A stretch of DNA of 64,000 nucleotides from Hexactinellida sp. DTS-2022 (GCA_028753945.1 JAPNXP010000001.1:17040501-17104500); one strand, 5' to 3'; counted from the stretch's first letter, positions 14,126 through 25,896 are shown. Notes: a model not told the origin generated them from the sequence alone. Numbers and translations: made by a program.

Positions 14126-16110
14126 ATCTGCATGTGCTACTCCACACCTGAATTCTTGTCTTGTCTCCATGACAACACTACTCATACTTTTATTCATTAA
14201 GAAATTTGGCATTCTCCTGTGTTTTTATAATTATTATACACAATAGGTTTTATTGTTTAAAATTTTAAGCTTGTATAATACACACAGAGTATTTTGATAT
14301 ACCATTAAGAGTAGCAATTACAGACTAATTCTAAATTGCCTTGTATGTCAATTATTATAATTATTATTTAAAACAGTTATATCGTTGTTGTAATGTTGGG
14401 TAGAGGTGTTATTTATTTATTTATATTTGTTTACATTTCTTGGTTTGTGTATTTATATTGGGTTTCTTGGGTTTTTAGCAAGACGGCCGGCAGTATTATG
14501 TTAAACTTGTCTCTGATATCACTTTACCCATGACAGGGTATACTCAATGGAATATGCTCCCTGTACCTGTTACAGTTGTATAGATTAATAAGATTATGCC
14601 GTTTTCGGTTAGCCATGTTTGTCTCCTGTTAGGATTCAAGCTAAGGACCCAAACTGTACTATAGCATACTCGGCATATTCACAGAATTTCTAGTTGATAT
14701 AATAGTTTTATTGAAACACACTAAATTGTATGTTCTTTTATCTGTTGAGCTCCATTATACGATTTCATTTACGCGTGATATGTTTTAGCTAAATGAATGG
14801 TTCCACTGTATTGTTGCTTTTCCTTTAATTTTCTAATCGTTGTCTATTTAAAAGGTTTCATCTTAAATTCTTAATAATCAACTCCATGAATTATACTTCA
14901 AGAAAAGATTTATTTATTCCGGTTATCAGTGACAGGAAATGATATTTCTTTGATATTCTAGCATTCACTTTTATAATACACACAGTATACTACTTTTGCT
15001 AGTACGTACACCAGGGACTTTCAAAATGTGTACTTAATAGCCTATGTTGTTTAATGTTACAGAAGATTCCGTTTATTGCCACTCATTAACCTAAATAATC
15101 TTAGTGTGTAATGTGTATGGCAGGACTCAAAATGAGTTGATACAGCCCTGGTGTATGGTTTAATGGGACAGTCAATTTGTCCCAATTATGCTGAGACAAA
15201 TTTCTTACATTAATCTTCCTCTAATAATAATTCCTAGTGTCTGACATAGTCCATACATTATCCTATTATATGTCTACCCACAATCGGTTGTCTAATTGAG
15301 TAATAAACTAATTCAGCTCAGCTGGTATAATTGAATAACATTTGTACTGAATTTACGTGTAAATAGTCTCAACAGACAATTTACTATTGTGGTTGCGTAC
15401 AGTCAGAACTCAATTCAAATCGTCTAAGCTAGTCCAGCTGCATACAACTAAGTACGAGTATCCTACAGGTGCGCAGGTTAATATGAGTGTAACACTCGGA
15501 TATTAGTTATTATAGCTCGATGTGAGCAAATCGTTGCTATACACAGCTATTAACATCCTATCTAATATGATAATATCTTCCTACATGCATATAGTAAGCC
15601 AAACTGCATGCTTATAAGAATCATATGTATTACGCCTTACTACAAGACATTGTGATGTTTCTATTCACTGCACTTCCTATTCAGTGATATTATTAAGCAA
15701 TATAATACAGTAGTACAAGATATAGGAAACAGGTTTTCATTATAGAATATCATAACGGATATCATATTATAAGAACATTTCCTTTATCATGCCCTTATAA
15801 CGTTATGCATTTACAAGTGTTAATTAGTCTACGTATAACTTGTAAGAGCTGCCAAATTTAGAATAATTCATTTGTTTACAAATGCCATAAGAATTATTTT
15901 CTTATTAAACTTGTGCTTACTTTTCTATAGGAAGACTTAGTTTAGTATAATTTTAAATACAAAGCTAACTATAAACACCGTTGGGTGATGTATATGTTCT
16001 TATTATATCGACAGGGAGTCATTAGTCTGACACAATTCTCATAAGAATAGAATAACTTTTTCAGCTAATATAAAGTACTAATTCAGATATTGTTTAATTG
16101 AACTTTTTAA
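14126..16110. other. 3' flank of the MARK gene within the CSE1L intron
   Basis: AT-rich DNA with no gene seen. It should contain the MARK 3' UTR. I find no structured repeat that I can delimit here. Confidence 0.45.
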
Positions 16111-16490
16111 GGCCACTGTTAATGGTAATATTGTTTCAGCTCCACACGAAGTCTATCAGAGGATGCGGGCGGGCGGCATATCATTATAATTATCTCATTA
16201 TTTGATGACGACATAGTTAATAATTATCTGAGCAAATATCCTAATTTGTGAGTGCTTATTGATAAAATATGCAATCGTTGGGTAATAATGCTTGTTATAG
16301 GTTCTGATTTGTCACTAGCTAATTATGGCTATTTTAGAGTGAGTCCTACCATAAAATTGGCAACGAACAGTGGCCTTACTTGAAATGTAGGTGTAATAAT
16401 GGAAATAATGACAATAATGACAATATTCGTGCGGGAGTGAAATCTGACGCGGGCGGTGGAGCTGAAACAAGATTCCAACAAACAGTGGCC
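16111..16490. mobile_element. PIF/Harbinger-like MITE
   Basis: The ends are inverted: ggccactgtt...ttgtttcagctccac at the left and gtggagctgaaacaa...aacagtggcc at the right. The flanks are TAA on both sides (16108-16110 and 16491-16493). A 3-bp TWA duplication with ends starting GGCC fits PIF/Harbinger. It is 380 bp and has no transposase. Confidence 0.65.
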
Positions 16491-16593
16491 TAACTAATAT
16501 TCAATTATTCTTGCATACACTAACTATAGTCCCAAAGCATTACTTAACTATTCTTAATATTATAGACAATCTGACTCTTGTATAATATTACTA

Positions 16594-16726
16594 CAGCAGA
16601 CTCCGTTTAATTAGTACACATTAGATCCAGCCAGATGTCCGATTAATGGAATCTTAATTTAAGCAGTATACGTATTAGGCAGATTGATTTCTGTATATTT
16701 TCGTCTCAAATAACGGGAGTCGACTG
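16594..16726. mobile_element. pogo/Tigger-like MITE
   Basis: The ends are cagcagactccgtttaat and gggagtcgactg, and TA flanks both sides. At 133 bp it is non-coding and diverged from the better copy at 18757. Confidence 0.6.
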
Positions 16727-16916
16727 TACGCTTCGTGTAGTAGTTAATACACTTGTATAAAGGAATAAGGACAACGGATTATAATACTATTTAATTAATT
16801 TCGCTGTAGATTAAATACGTCTCATTAGAACATCTTAAGCTATCTGTTTCAAAGTATTATAGTATGTTTCAAGAGCACAACTTCGCTTATAAAACAGTCA
16901 ACTGTCATTAAAATTA

Positions 16917-16997
16917 CAGTCAACATCCGTTAATCCGAACAAGGGAAAAATAAATTTGGTCGAGTTAGTGAATGTTCGAATTAACGGATGTTGACTG
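16917..16997. mobile_element. pogo-like MITE, hairpin form
   Basis: cagtcaacatccgttaat at the left pairs with attaacggatgttgactg at the right, an almost perfect inverted repeat with an 81-bp total span. It is flanked by TTA at both ends. Confidence 0.7.
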
Positions 16998-17276
16998 TTA
17001 TATTATTAATTTATTATGAACAAACTTATTATGCAGATAGCCGTATTAGATGGCTCTGCCCATAATAGTAGCACATGTATCTATGTATTCCTATTTCGGC
17101 GCCTCTATATAGGCAGCAGTTTGTGCTATCAGTTTATGTCTATAAGGAAGCTATTGGAATACTATTTATCTCATATGATGCGTGTGTATAGCATGTAACA
17201 TATGTGATTGTATTGTGTGGTATCAGCCAGATAATATTGTTTCGATAATAGCAAGTCCTGAGTCCTCCTTGCTATA

Positions 17277-18366
17277 TCTATATTATTAAATCTCGATTGT
17301 TGTTTGTGTGTGTGTTTGTGTGTGTGTGTGTTTGTCCGGATTGTATTAAAGTGATGGGGGAATAGAAACCGCATTTATATATGAGATATAAACTAACTTT
17401 CAAATGTTATAATAGGTAAACAAGTATGCTGAAGACGAATTTCGCGTTTATAAATTTCTCATATTAATATTTGTTGTTGTTGTTTACACAAAATAGGTAA
17501 CAAATTAATGAAAATTCAAAATCAACCTAGAAGTTAGCTTCCAACGGGTTTTATAGGTAAACAAGTATGCTGAAGACGAATTTCGCGTTTATAAATTTCT
17601 CATATTAATATTTGTTGTTGTTGTTTACACAAAATAGGTAAACAAATTAATGAAAATTCAAAATCAACCTAGAAGTTAGCTTCCAACGGGTATTATAGGT
17701 AAACAAGTATGCTGAAGACGAATTTCGCGTTTATAAATTTCTCATATTAATATTTGTTGTTGTTGTTTACACAAAATAGGTAAACAAATTAATGAAAATT
17801 CAAAATCAACCTAGAAGTTAGCTTCCAACGGGTATTATAGGTAAACAAGTATGCTGAAGACGAATTTCGCGTTTATAAATTTCTCATATTAATATTTGTT
17901 GTTGTTGTTGTTTACACAAAATAGGTAAACAAATTAATGAAAATTCAAAATCAACCTAGAAGTTAGCTTCCAACGGGTATTATAGGTAAACAAGTATGCT
18001 GAACACGATTTTCGCGGTTAAAATTTTCTAATATGAATATTTGTTGTTGTTGTTGTTGTTGTTTACTCAAAATAGCTAAACAATTTAATGAAAATTCAAA
18101 ATCAACCTAGAAGTTAGCTTTCAATGGGTATTATAAGTAAACAAGTGTGCTGAACACGAATTTCGCATTTATAAAATTCTAATATGAATATTTGTTGTTG
18201 TTGTTGACACAAAATAGGTAAACAAATTAATGAAAATTCAAAATCATAACGTCCCCTTCTACCATTTTCCATGGTAAAAAGTGTGAGGAGTAAGGTCGCG
18301 TAGCGGCCGTTAACTTGAGGTGCGTAGCACCGATCTGTCGCAAAGCGACCGAGACCGAAGGGCTCG
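17277..18366 (+). mobile_element. Non-autonomous Helitron-like element, copy H2
   Basis: The most intact long copy (1090 bp). Its 5' end is TCTATATTATTAAATCTCG, preceded by A. A short unique head follows, then about six tandem units of 141-151 bp starting near 17414, 17555, 17697, 17839, 17984 and 18135. Each unit carries aggtaaacaagtatgctga, a (ttg)n run and caaaatcaacctagaa. The 3' end has the hairpins ggtgcgtagcacc and gtcgcaaagcgac, then gaccgaagggCTCG, with T following. There is no Rep/helicase ORF. A tandem-array core between fixed ends resembles the Helentron-associated INE class of other animals. Confidence 0.75.
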
Positions 18367-18756
18367 TTAGGTATAAATTAGTACATTTGTATTAGATAAA
18401 TGATAAGTTATATAGTATAAGAATACACTATAAAGTATATTAAAGTATGTACAGTATATTTCAAATCCCTATTGTATTCCTGTATCAAAAGATTACATTA
18501 AAACCATGCACCATAAGAATATTCTTTTTAGTGTATCCACCAATCCTCTGTACTACATCACAAATGCAATGCCGAACTCATTTGTTGAATATTCTCTTTT
18601 GAAGTTACTCAGAGCTTATCCATTACCTGACATAATTGATGCACAAGTTAATAGAATGACTCCATGGTCTAGTAATTGCGTCAGTTTAATTATCTTATGA
18701 AGCAACCATTTACAATGGATACACTATTTTGTGTCAAATATTAGATTAAGTAATAC

Positions 18757-18857
18757 AGTTGACTCCGCTTAATAGAGTCACCTCGGGACCAGGTTACTTT
18801 GACCCCATTAAGCGGATAAATCAATTAACTTGTGGCTCTATTAAGCGGAGTCGACTG
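18757..18857. mobile_element. pogo/Tigger-like MITE, best copy
   Basis: cagttgactccgcttaatag pairs with ctattaagcggagtcgactg over 101 bp, and TA flanks both sides. A useful reference for the diverged copies elsewhere in the window. Confidence 0.75.
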
Positions 18858-19287
18858 TACTTAATCTGATCCATAGTAACTAACTAACAAGAAATGAGTA
18901 CAGAGAATATACTAATTTAAATTTAGCAAATAGTATTACTACCAGTGTCTTATCCAGAATCGGGAAAACTGGTGATACTCCTCAAATTGTAATTCAAAAC
19001 TAAGCCCACTACACATTTCTTGCATGCAACTAGGTAACATACATACATAGTGGCATGTATTGATGTTACATGCGATAATATGCTTTAAATATAACACTAG
19101 AACAATTAAATTAATCTCGATATTTCTTTGATTAAACCTGACCCGGCCCAGACTCTCTGTATTATAAGATGTAGGTGGAGTAGGAATGATTTTATCTCCC
19201 GCAGGGGCGTATTGAGGAACGGAGTTCCCTTACTTTTAATTCCAAAGGGAATTCGCTTGTATTATGAGCTGAGCTCGTTAACGATAT

Positions 19288-19505
19288 CAGAGATGGAACC
19301 GGTCGGGATTTTCATGACCCGACCCGACCGGCCGGTCGACCGGTCAATCATAGCTAGCAATAATTTATAAATAATAGAAAACAAATTATGATATTATGAA
19401 ATTATGATATCGAATATATCATATAGAGATCTCGACCGGCAGGTCAAGGTTCCGACCGGTACCCGACCCGACGGTGCCGGTCAGACCCGACCGGTTCCGT
19501 CTCTG
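19288..19505. mobile_element. hAT MITE with 8-bp target duplication
   Basis: The termini are CAGAGATGGAACCGGTCGGG and its near complement ending CCGGTTCCGTCTCTG. An exact 8-bp duplication, aacgatat, lies at 19280-19287 and 19506-19513. The GC-rich subterminal gaccgg repeats contrast with the AT-rich core. It is 218 bp and non-coding, and sits about 60 bp from the CSE1L exon donor at 19572. Confidence 0.85.
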
Positions 19506-19572
19506 AACGATATACAGTAGAACCTCGTTAAAATTATTTAATTAAAGTGCTATACGGCTATATAGAGCTCAC

Positions 19573-20018
19573 TTTTGGTAGTGTGGGTTGTGTAGCATGT
19601 CCGGTATATGCGTCAGTATCTGCATAACTCCCACCACGCAGCCTCTCTTCTCGTCCTCGCGCGCACTCACCCCAGGCAGCTCCGGGGTTATCACCTTCTC
19701 AACCAGCATTCCAAACAGGTTGCCCTGTATACCTTCCACTATAGTGAATATCTCCATAGCCCCGAATGCGACCACGAGAGCGCACACTGCCTTGGTTAGC
19801 CCCCTCGCGTAGAACACGGTCTTGCTCTCCTGCAGCCGCTTGAAGCAGAGCAGCAGCACGTCCTTAAGGAACGGCCGCACCAGCTCCGCTCCCTGGCACT
19901 GCAGTAGGCAGGCCAGTATGTTGAAGCCCTCCTGGTCGTTAGACCGGGAGGCCAGCAGCTTCTGGAATACACCCAGGATTGCGTGCAGCTTCCCCTCTGC
20001 TCGCACCGCTTCGGGGCA
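19573..20018 (-). CDS. CSE1L: CSE1L (exportin-2 / CAS), penultimate exon
   Basis: Encodes 148 complete residues of the HEAT-repeat C-terminal half of CSE1L. The exon begins after ccctag with CPEAVRAEGKL. It contains LGVFQKLLASRSNDQEGF, RLQESKT, IQGNLFGMLVEKVITPE and CVVGVMQILT, all aligned in order with animal CSE1L. It ends after two bases of a lysine codon, followed by donor GTGAGC, and that codon is completed by the last exon at 7157. It joins in phase 0 to the exon at 22841-23170. CSE1L exports importin-alpha with RanGTP. No frame breaks are seen. Confidence 0.92.
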
Positions 20019-20228
20019 CTAGGGTAGATAGGGATAATACAGCACAGTAGATACCGGATATAAGAACATCGGTTTTAAGAACATACCGGATATAAGAACA
20101 TTATATTGGAAAAACGGTCCATATTCCCTGTATAATTTATGCTGGTTATAAGAACGTGTTGGTTATAAGAACACTATATGCAGTTTCCCCTCTGCTCGCA
20201 CCGGGAACTAGGGGTAGGGGGGAAGGAA

Positions 20229-20348
20229 TTATCCAGGAGCGCGAAAATTTAGAATCCTATCCTATACCTAACATTAATTTGTGATTTCGGCTTATGAAAT
20301 TTGGATCAGACCAAGATTAAGAGCGTATTTACAAATAGCTGTATAATA
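20229..20348. repeat. Dispersed repeat, ggatcagacca family, copy 2
   Basis: aggagcgcgaaaattt, cctatacct, attaattt, ggatcagaccaa, gcgtatttacaaat and ctgtataataca occur in the same order as at 7182-7350. Confidence 0.6.
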
Positions 20349-21000
20349 CAGGGGGGGGAATATATTACCTCCAGTGTTTCATACAGGAATTGCATGGAAA
20401 GGGGGCAATTTGGGATATATACATTCTTAAGGGGGGAATAAATTACAACTTCGTTGTGTAGGTGGTTTTTGTAGGGGGGCACTTGAAGGAGCAGGGGGCA
20501 AGTGCACCCCCTATGAATGAAACCCTAACCTCGTATATTCTGAGGGAATTCTCATAAATTATAGAAACCGATTCCTATTATATAATAGTATTGTTATGCA
20601 TATACAAATACACAAATACATAAATATAGGATAACCTTGTATTTCAGATATACAATATCTATAGGATTTAGAAATTCCAATAGCAGAAGATCTTTCCCAT
20701 TCCATCCATATGGGAGTTAGATAAGTATAAATTAATTCTGTCCATTGTATCCAAACATTATATTTCTAATATTCTAGGGGATGGGAGTGGTTTCTTAGAT
20801 CTCACCCCTCACCCAATGGCAATCATACTGTTTAATACAATAACCTATGCTATGAATACTATCGAACTATGCATGTCTAAAAGCTTACGCATTTATTAGT
20901 GGCGTTTTCAACATCTGGAAAATTTCCACAATAATTTAGACGACTTTACAAAACTTGCAAACAATAAATAAATGTAATATTCAGTTATTATATGTTAGTA

Positions 21001-21170
21001 CAGTCAACTCTCGTTATGACGAAGTGCTTGGGACCTGTAAATTACTTCGTTATATCCGGGTATTCGTTATAAGCGGATAATAACTAATGCATTTAGTGCT
21101 CTGGGGGAAAATATCCATTTCGTTATAAGCGGTTATTTCGTTAAGACGACTTCGTTATAACGGAGTTCAC
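21001..21170. mobile_element. pogo/Tigger-like MITE (cgttat family)
   Basis: cagtcaactctcgttat at the left and ataacggagttcac at the right, flanked by TA. Internal cgttataagcgg repeats are present. A half copy lies at about 28403-28455. Confidence 0.65.
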
Positions 21171-21240
21171 TATATAAGCTAATAGTACAGTTTAGTATAA
21201 ATGTTGCAGTGTATATGCACTTTTGGTGTACATGCATGTA

Positions 21241-21803
21241 CACTAACCTGCCAAAAGTATTTGAACAGCAATAATTTGTATTCAGACATTTGAGTTTATA
21301 CGAGCATTATAACAATAGTAGATTCTACAAAATGTCTATTTACATGAAACAGTATGTAAAGTATATTAAAACAGCAAAATTTTCGAATTTACATTTTTAT
21401 GGGGGCGTTAAACTCATTAAATATATAATTAGCTCATTAAAAAATAATTTGTGATAATTAAGATGCAATGTTAATATATTAATTCTGATAGCAGATTTGA
21501 ATTCCACATAGTTAAATTACTCTAAGTGCATAATTTCAAATCAATCCGAATATTTTCTACTGTCATACAGCCACATTTCCATTTGTGCCACTTATGCCAC
21601 AAGTGGCACGTGGCAGAAACACTTATGCCTCTTCGAGAATATTTTCTAAATTTATTTGAAATCACAATATTTTCATAGGTATATCTATAATATGTTATTT
21701 ATAGTCATTTCAGAGTAGTTTAGATAGCCGTTAATAAGTTACCGGATGAATATTGCGTGTGCATTAAAATCCCTATTGTTCAAATACTTTTGGCTGGTCA
21801 GTG
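21241..21803. mobile_element. Tc1/mariner-like MITE inserted in the foldback arm
   Basis: The ends are CACTAACCTGCCAAAAGTAT and its near complement ending GGCTGGTCAGTG, with TA at 21239-21240 and 21804-21805. The opposite arm of the host foldback keeps the uninterrupted sequence (catgtacaccagtg as its complement), so the insertion site and TA duplication are defined internally. It is 563 bp with no transposase frame. Confidence 0.85.
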
Positions 21804-22003
21804 TACACCAGTGCACATGCATGTACACTGATAAGTTGGTGTACATGCATGTACACCGGTGTATATGCACTTTATGAACTATATTTGCTACAAGTGTATA
21901 TACACCAGTGTATACGCACTTTTATCCATTTTTTATGTCAATGGGTGCTTATAAATTTAAACTAGTATATTGTGAATTCCTGTGTATCTTTCTAGTTATG
22001 ATT

Positions 22004-22177
22004 CAGTCGAAACAGGTTTTCTAATCCCAGTTTTTCGTAACTAATCGTTTTCTATTTATTCTAAATGTGTAAGAAATTCCAATTTTGTTTTATCTTAAAT
22101 CGGTTTATTCTAACTATAGGATTTTTCTTACTTTATTTCCATGAAATGAATTGTTTAGAATAACCCGGTTTCGATTG
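22004..22177. mobile_element. pogo-like MITE (cagtcgaaac family), copy 1
   Basis: cagtcgaaacaggttttcta at the left and tagaataacccggtttcgattg at the right, followed by TA. It lies in the loop of the foldback element and is related to 23738-23890. Confidence 0.6.
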
Positions 22178-22447
22178 TATAACATTTGATTCTAATTGAT
22201 AAGATACAATTATAATCATGCAATGCATTTCAATAAACACAAATTCTTTGAAGTTAATTCTAATTCTATTCCCAGCAATGCATCCTACAATTGCATGTGT
22301 GAAAATATAATCGATTGCAATTTTATCAAAGTAATTCATGCGCGCCGTATGTCATAATCATAACATAAGTATGTATAATACTAGCTATATTACATCGAGG
22401 GAATATATGTACAATTTCAGAATCAATGTTATATCATAATGTAGCAG

Positions 22448-22570
22448 TTTATGGACGTGCCTGGTGTACACGCGTGCACACTGGTGTATCCGCGTGCACA
22501 CCAGAAGAAAGTCCTGGCGTGCACGCGGGTACACCAGTGTGCACGGGGATACACCAGGCACGTCCATAAA
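22448..22570. repeat. 123-bp inverted repeat
   Basis: tttatggacgtgcctggtgt pairs with acaccaggcacgtccataaa. The interior is made of gtgcac/gtgtac steps. It is probably a small MITE, or an independent part of the foldback loop. Confidence 0.65.
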
Positions 22571-22840
22571 TTGTAACAATAACTTAGATACACCGGAATT
22601 CACAATATACTAGTTTAAATTTATAAGCACCCATTGACATAAAAAATGGATAAAAGTGCGTATACACTGGTGTATATACACTTGTAGCAAATATAGTTCA
22701 TAAAGTGCATATACACCGGTGTACATGCATGTACACCAACTTATCAGTGTACATGCATGTGCACTGGTGTACATGCATGTACACCAAAAGTGCATATACA
22801 CTGCAACATAAATACATTCTCTATAGTTATAACACACTAC

Positions 22841-23170
22841 CTTCTGAATGAAAGCCTGCAGGAGTCTGCTTAGCGCCGGTACAGTGCCTATTCTCTCCCA
22901 CAACATAGGGGAGAGAATGTGTGGGAATATAACTGTGTATGACTCTATTATAGGCTGCTCCCTGAGCTCCAGCATAAGTGCCAGCAGCTGGAAGGAGTAT
23001 GGTAGGAACTCTAGGACGTCTCGTACCATTATGTCCTCTAGGATTGGGAATAGGCACTCCTCGAAGCTTTTCACAGCTGCGGGATGGGGAGTGCATACTC
23101 CCTTTATGGAGGCTCCGATAGCCTCGAATAGGAAGTGGTTAAAGTGAGGCTTTGTGGGATTCTTTGATAC
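22841..23170 (-). CDS. CSE1L: CSE1L (exportin-2 / CAS), internal exon
   Basis: A phase-0 exon of 110 codons, starting after tttctccag with VSKNPTKPHFNHFLFEAIGA and ending RLLQAFIQK before donor GTAGTG. The blocks VSKNPxKPHFNH, LFPILEDI, VLEFLPYSFQLLALMLE and WERIGTVPALSRLLQAF are hallmark CSE1L sequences. It joins without a break to exon 19573-20018. In CSE1L proteins of about 970 residues this exon begins near the middle. The roughly 570 N-terminal residues are not found anywhere in the window, so the gene either runs past the right edge or is 5'-truncated here. Confidence 0.92.
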
Positions 23171-23506
23171 CTGGAGAAAGGACAATATTAATAAGTAAGG
23201 ATTTCTGTATTTATTCTTACAATATCTTAAGTCGGAGCTAAAAACCTTATAAGACGTTATCATATTAATGGAATCAGGTCAGTTTTATTGAAATATTTTG
23301 AGATATGTAAAATACATACACAAGTTATTACATTCTAACTACAACACTAGTCCACGGTCTTGCTCATTCACATACAACTTGATACAAGGTCAAGGTATTA
23401 CAGACATATACATACAAGTAATTGTAACTGTATTAGTTCACTGGTTGAGTGGCTAGTGTCTCTATAGAGAATCAATTCCTGACAGGCTATGACTGTATAG
23501 ATACGG

Positions 23507-23635
23507 CAGTGGTTCTCAACCTGGGGTCCGCCGCCTAACCAATCACGATAATAGTATCATATAAATAGTACATGTTTTGGGTCACAAGAGATTTTTTAGT
23601 GTACTACCAGAGGTCCGTAATATTGGAAAGGGACA
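23507..23635. mobile_element. hAT-Charlie-like terminus, truncated
   Basis: Begins CAGTGGTTCTCAACCTGGGG, a terminus typical of hAT-Charlie type elements in animals, and includes a second gaggtccgtaatattgg block. The complementary right terminus is not seen, so it is a truncated copy with an uncertain right limit. Confidence 0.5.
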
Positions 23636-24670
23636 AAGAGTTTACAGATAAGTTCTTCAATTTAGAAGTCAGAGATAGCATTGACCAGATAGAGAAGACT
23701 CTTGAGTCTTGAAGAACCTCATTTGTACTCACTCCCACAGTCGAAACCGGTTTTTTCTAACCAATTCTTTGCACGTAAATAAAATAAGAAAAATCCGATA
23801 GAAAGAATAAACCGATTGAAAATATAACATAATTGGAAATTCTTACACATTAAGAATAAATAGTTAGTTAGAAAAAACCCATTTCGACTGTATGTGGGGG
23901 AATGCGCTCAGGGGAAATTTCAAAGAATACAGAACTTTCCTATACCAATCCATCAGGAGTTATCTCAAGCATTAAAGGGAAATACGAATCTCTGATTAAA
24001 CAGTTGAGAGCTGAGATCCTTAAACTGAAGACCTATCCTATACCGGAGCCTTGGTGCTCACATTGCATGAGACCGGGATTAGCTCATTTGATAAAAGGAG
24101 AGTTCATATTATTTGTGCATCCTGGAATAGATTAGGATATGAGACCTCTGATCCTGTCTGAGCGAGACATGCTGCCCGGGGGATTAACTCGTCAGGAATA
24201 TGACATGAATAGATTGAAAAGGCAATAGCTAAATAAAAGCTAAATGGTAGGAATGCATACAGTATTGAAAGGAAACCTAGATGGTTTGAAGATTCCTATG
24301 CAGAAATTGAGTTAAATGTAAACTTTGCATTCACAGAACTTCCTCTCTAGTACAGAGATATAAGGTCCCTGGAATATCTGGTCAACAAGAACCAAGATGA
24401 CGAATTGTTAAAGAAAATATACGCTCCTTTTGAGACGAATCCGTTACTTCTATAACAACAGAAATAACATTCCATCTGTTGCGATATACTATTGGATGTT
24501 TCCAATGCTCGTAGCTCCACCAAAGCAGAAAGGAACTTTACTATTGCATCTGAGTAGACAGAGGGAAACTGAAGGGTACCAACTAGTCACTCCAGCTTCT
24601 GTCTTTGTGGTTAACGGCATGGATGTGAAGTTAGCAGCAAGACCAGTAGCAATAAGTTTTGGGTGTTAGA
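23590..24670 (+). pseudogene. Decayed coding relic of unknown identity
   Basis: Protein-like stretches occur one after another but are broken by stops and frameshifts. They include a segment with SIDQIEKTLES (about 23660-23709), then 77 codons with SSIKGKYESLIKQLRAEI and WCSHC (23902-24135). The same frame then continues past a TAG with LILSERDMLPGGLTRQEY, followed in another frame by WFEDSYAEIELNVNFAFTEL (about 24280) and LVNKNQDDELLKKIYAPFE. A last 79-codon frame lies at 24430-24669. I do not recognise the family. The run of non-repetitive, sensible residues across about 1 kb argues for a dead gene rather than chance, perhaps retro-copied or transposon-borne. Confidence 0.45.
23738..23890. 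mobile_element. pogo-like MITE (cagtcgaaac family), copy 2
   Basis: cagtcgaaaccggttttttc pairs with gaaaaaacccatttcgactg, 153 bp, with TA on the right. It overlaps the region of the decayed coding relic. Confidence 0.65.
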
Positions 24671-24868
24671 GACTAAAAATTGAAATAGCGTAAACCTACA
24701 TAGGGGATAGAAGTTATGGTATAAATTTCAGCCCGCCAGTCAATGGTAGAGTGGAGTAATAACCAGTTGCATCGTGCTCACTTTTTGCTGCTGGACTTGC
24801 TGCTAACTTCACATCCATGTTAATGGCACTGTATTTGTAGTAGACAAATGCGGGCATTTAATCACATA

Positions 24869-25022
24869 CAGTAGAACCTGCATAATCCGACATGGTTGGG
24901 ATAGGGAAATAATGTCGGATTATGTAGGCTCTAATGCATAGTCCGACACTCATTGGGATAAGGAAAAAAGTGTCGGTTCTGCTGAATTCTGGATGATAGG
25001 TCGGATTATACAGATTCTACTG
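24869..25022. mobile_element. pogo/Tigger-like MITE (cagtagaacc family)
   Basis: cagtagaacctgcataatcc at the left and ggattatacagattctactg at the right, flanked by TA. Internal gtcggatta repeats. The same family as 28676-28850. Confidence 0.75.
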
Positions 25023-25717
25023 TACTATAGAGGTAATGAACTTGATACACTTGGATGGATTCGTAGCAAAACACAGGATTCTTCAGTTTCTATAATAGTC
25101 TTAAGAGATTTCTTATTCTTGAGTTATACCAATAAACTCGACAAATATAGCTTCTGATGGAAAGACGAATTTCATTATAAAGTATCCGATTTGAAATCTT
25201 GAATTAAAATTCCACATATCTACTGTACAGCTACTGATGATAACTATATACGTATTTGTTGGAATTCTCACACCAAGCTTCATCCTTTAAACCAAGTCTT
25301 TTCCTTTTATTATTCTAGTGACACTATCCAAATAGAACAAGAATATTCACTGAATCCCATACGCTATCTACCAACAAGAAAGGCATCCATGGTTACAGGA
25401 TAAGGTTGAGAATTACATTATATATCTTCACAGGATCTCCCTCTTCTCTCCAGTTGTTATCGTTAACAGTACTCCTAAGGTCCATCCTAACAAAAGTAAT
25501 ATAGTGGAGCTTATAACTTTAACCTGTTTATGAATCGTGTGACGAGAGAATGTAGAATATACATAACAGACTATGTCAGGCTATACGTCACACTTGCTAA
25601 GACTTCACCAGATCAAAACCTTAAAAAAACACTGGTACACACTATATACTCATAAAATCCTCTCTTGTGTCACAACATAAACATACAATAATTTAAATAA
25701 AAGCTTCCTTATCTGTA

Positions 25718-25888
25718 GACGGCCTATACTATATAAATTTTAGGCTTATTTTGTATGGGCTTCTATAGACGGTCTATAGAATCCCATACAAAATAAGCCT
25801 AACATTTGTAGTCCGCTTATAAATTTTGTAGACAAAAGGCCCCTGCCAACTATGAGTAATAGTATTTAATTTATAGACGGTCTATACG
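25718..25888. repeat. tagacggtctata inverted repeats
   Basis: Several copies of the palindromic motif tagacggtctata and an inverted pair, aggcttattttgtatgggctt / cccatacaaaataagcct. A related fragment lies at 28127-28172. Probably a small inverted-repeat element; the limits are approximate. Confidence 0.5.
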
Positions 25889-25896
25889 TATATATA

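Larger units (their letters stand above)
21201..22809. mobile_element. Foldback element with about 220-bp inverted arms
   Basis: The left arm (21201-21988, interrupted) and right arm (22586-22809) are near-identical inverted copies, starting atgttgcagtgtatatgcac. Both are rich in gtacatgcatgtacacc palindromes. The left arm is split by a 563-bp Tc1/mariner-like insertion at 21241-21803. The loop contains a pogo-like MITE (22004-22177) and a 123-bp inverted repeat (22448-22570). No transposase is seen. As RNA, the arms could form a very long hairpin inside the CSE1L intron. Confidence 0.8.
20019..22840 (-). other. 2.8-kb CSE1L intron filled with transposable elements
   Basis: The donor GTAGTG directly follows exon base 22841, and the acceptor ccctag precedes base 20018. 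The intron is largely the foldback element at 21201-22809, which ends only 31 bp from the 5' splice site. It also holds a pogo-like MITE, a copy of the ggatcagacca repeat, and a G-rich region at 20351-20520 that may be a degraded hAT element. Confidence 0.85.

Noticed and set aside
17414..18290. Tandem repeats of H2 as a CRISPR array
   Set aside because: Units of about 145 bp are repeated throughout without unique spacers, lie inside a transposon, and the genome is eukaryotic.
20351..20526. G-rich region with cagtgtttcat and atgaaaccct as a complete hAT element
   Set aside because: The ends are only partly complementary and the flanks match for only five bases, so boundaries could not be supported.
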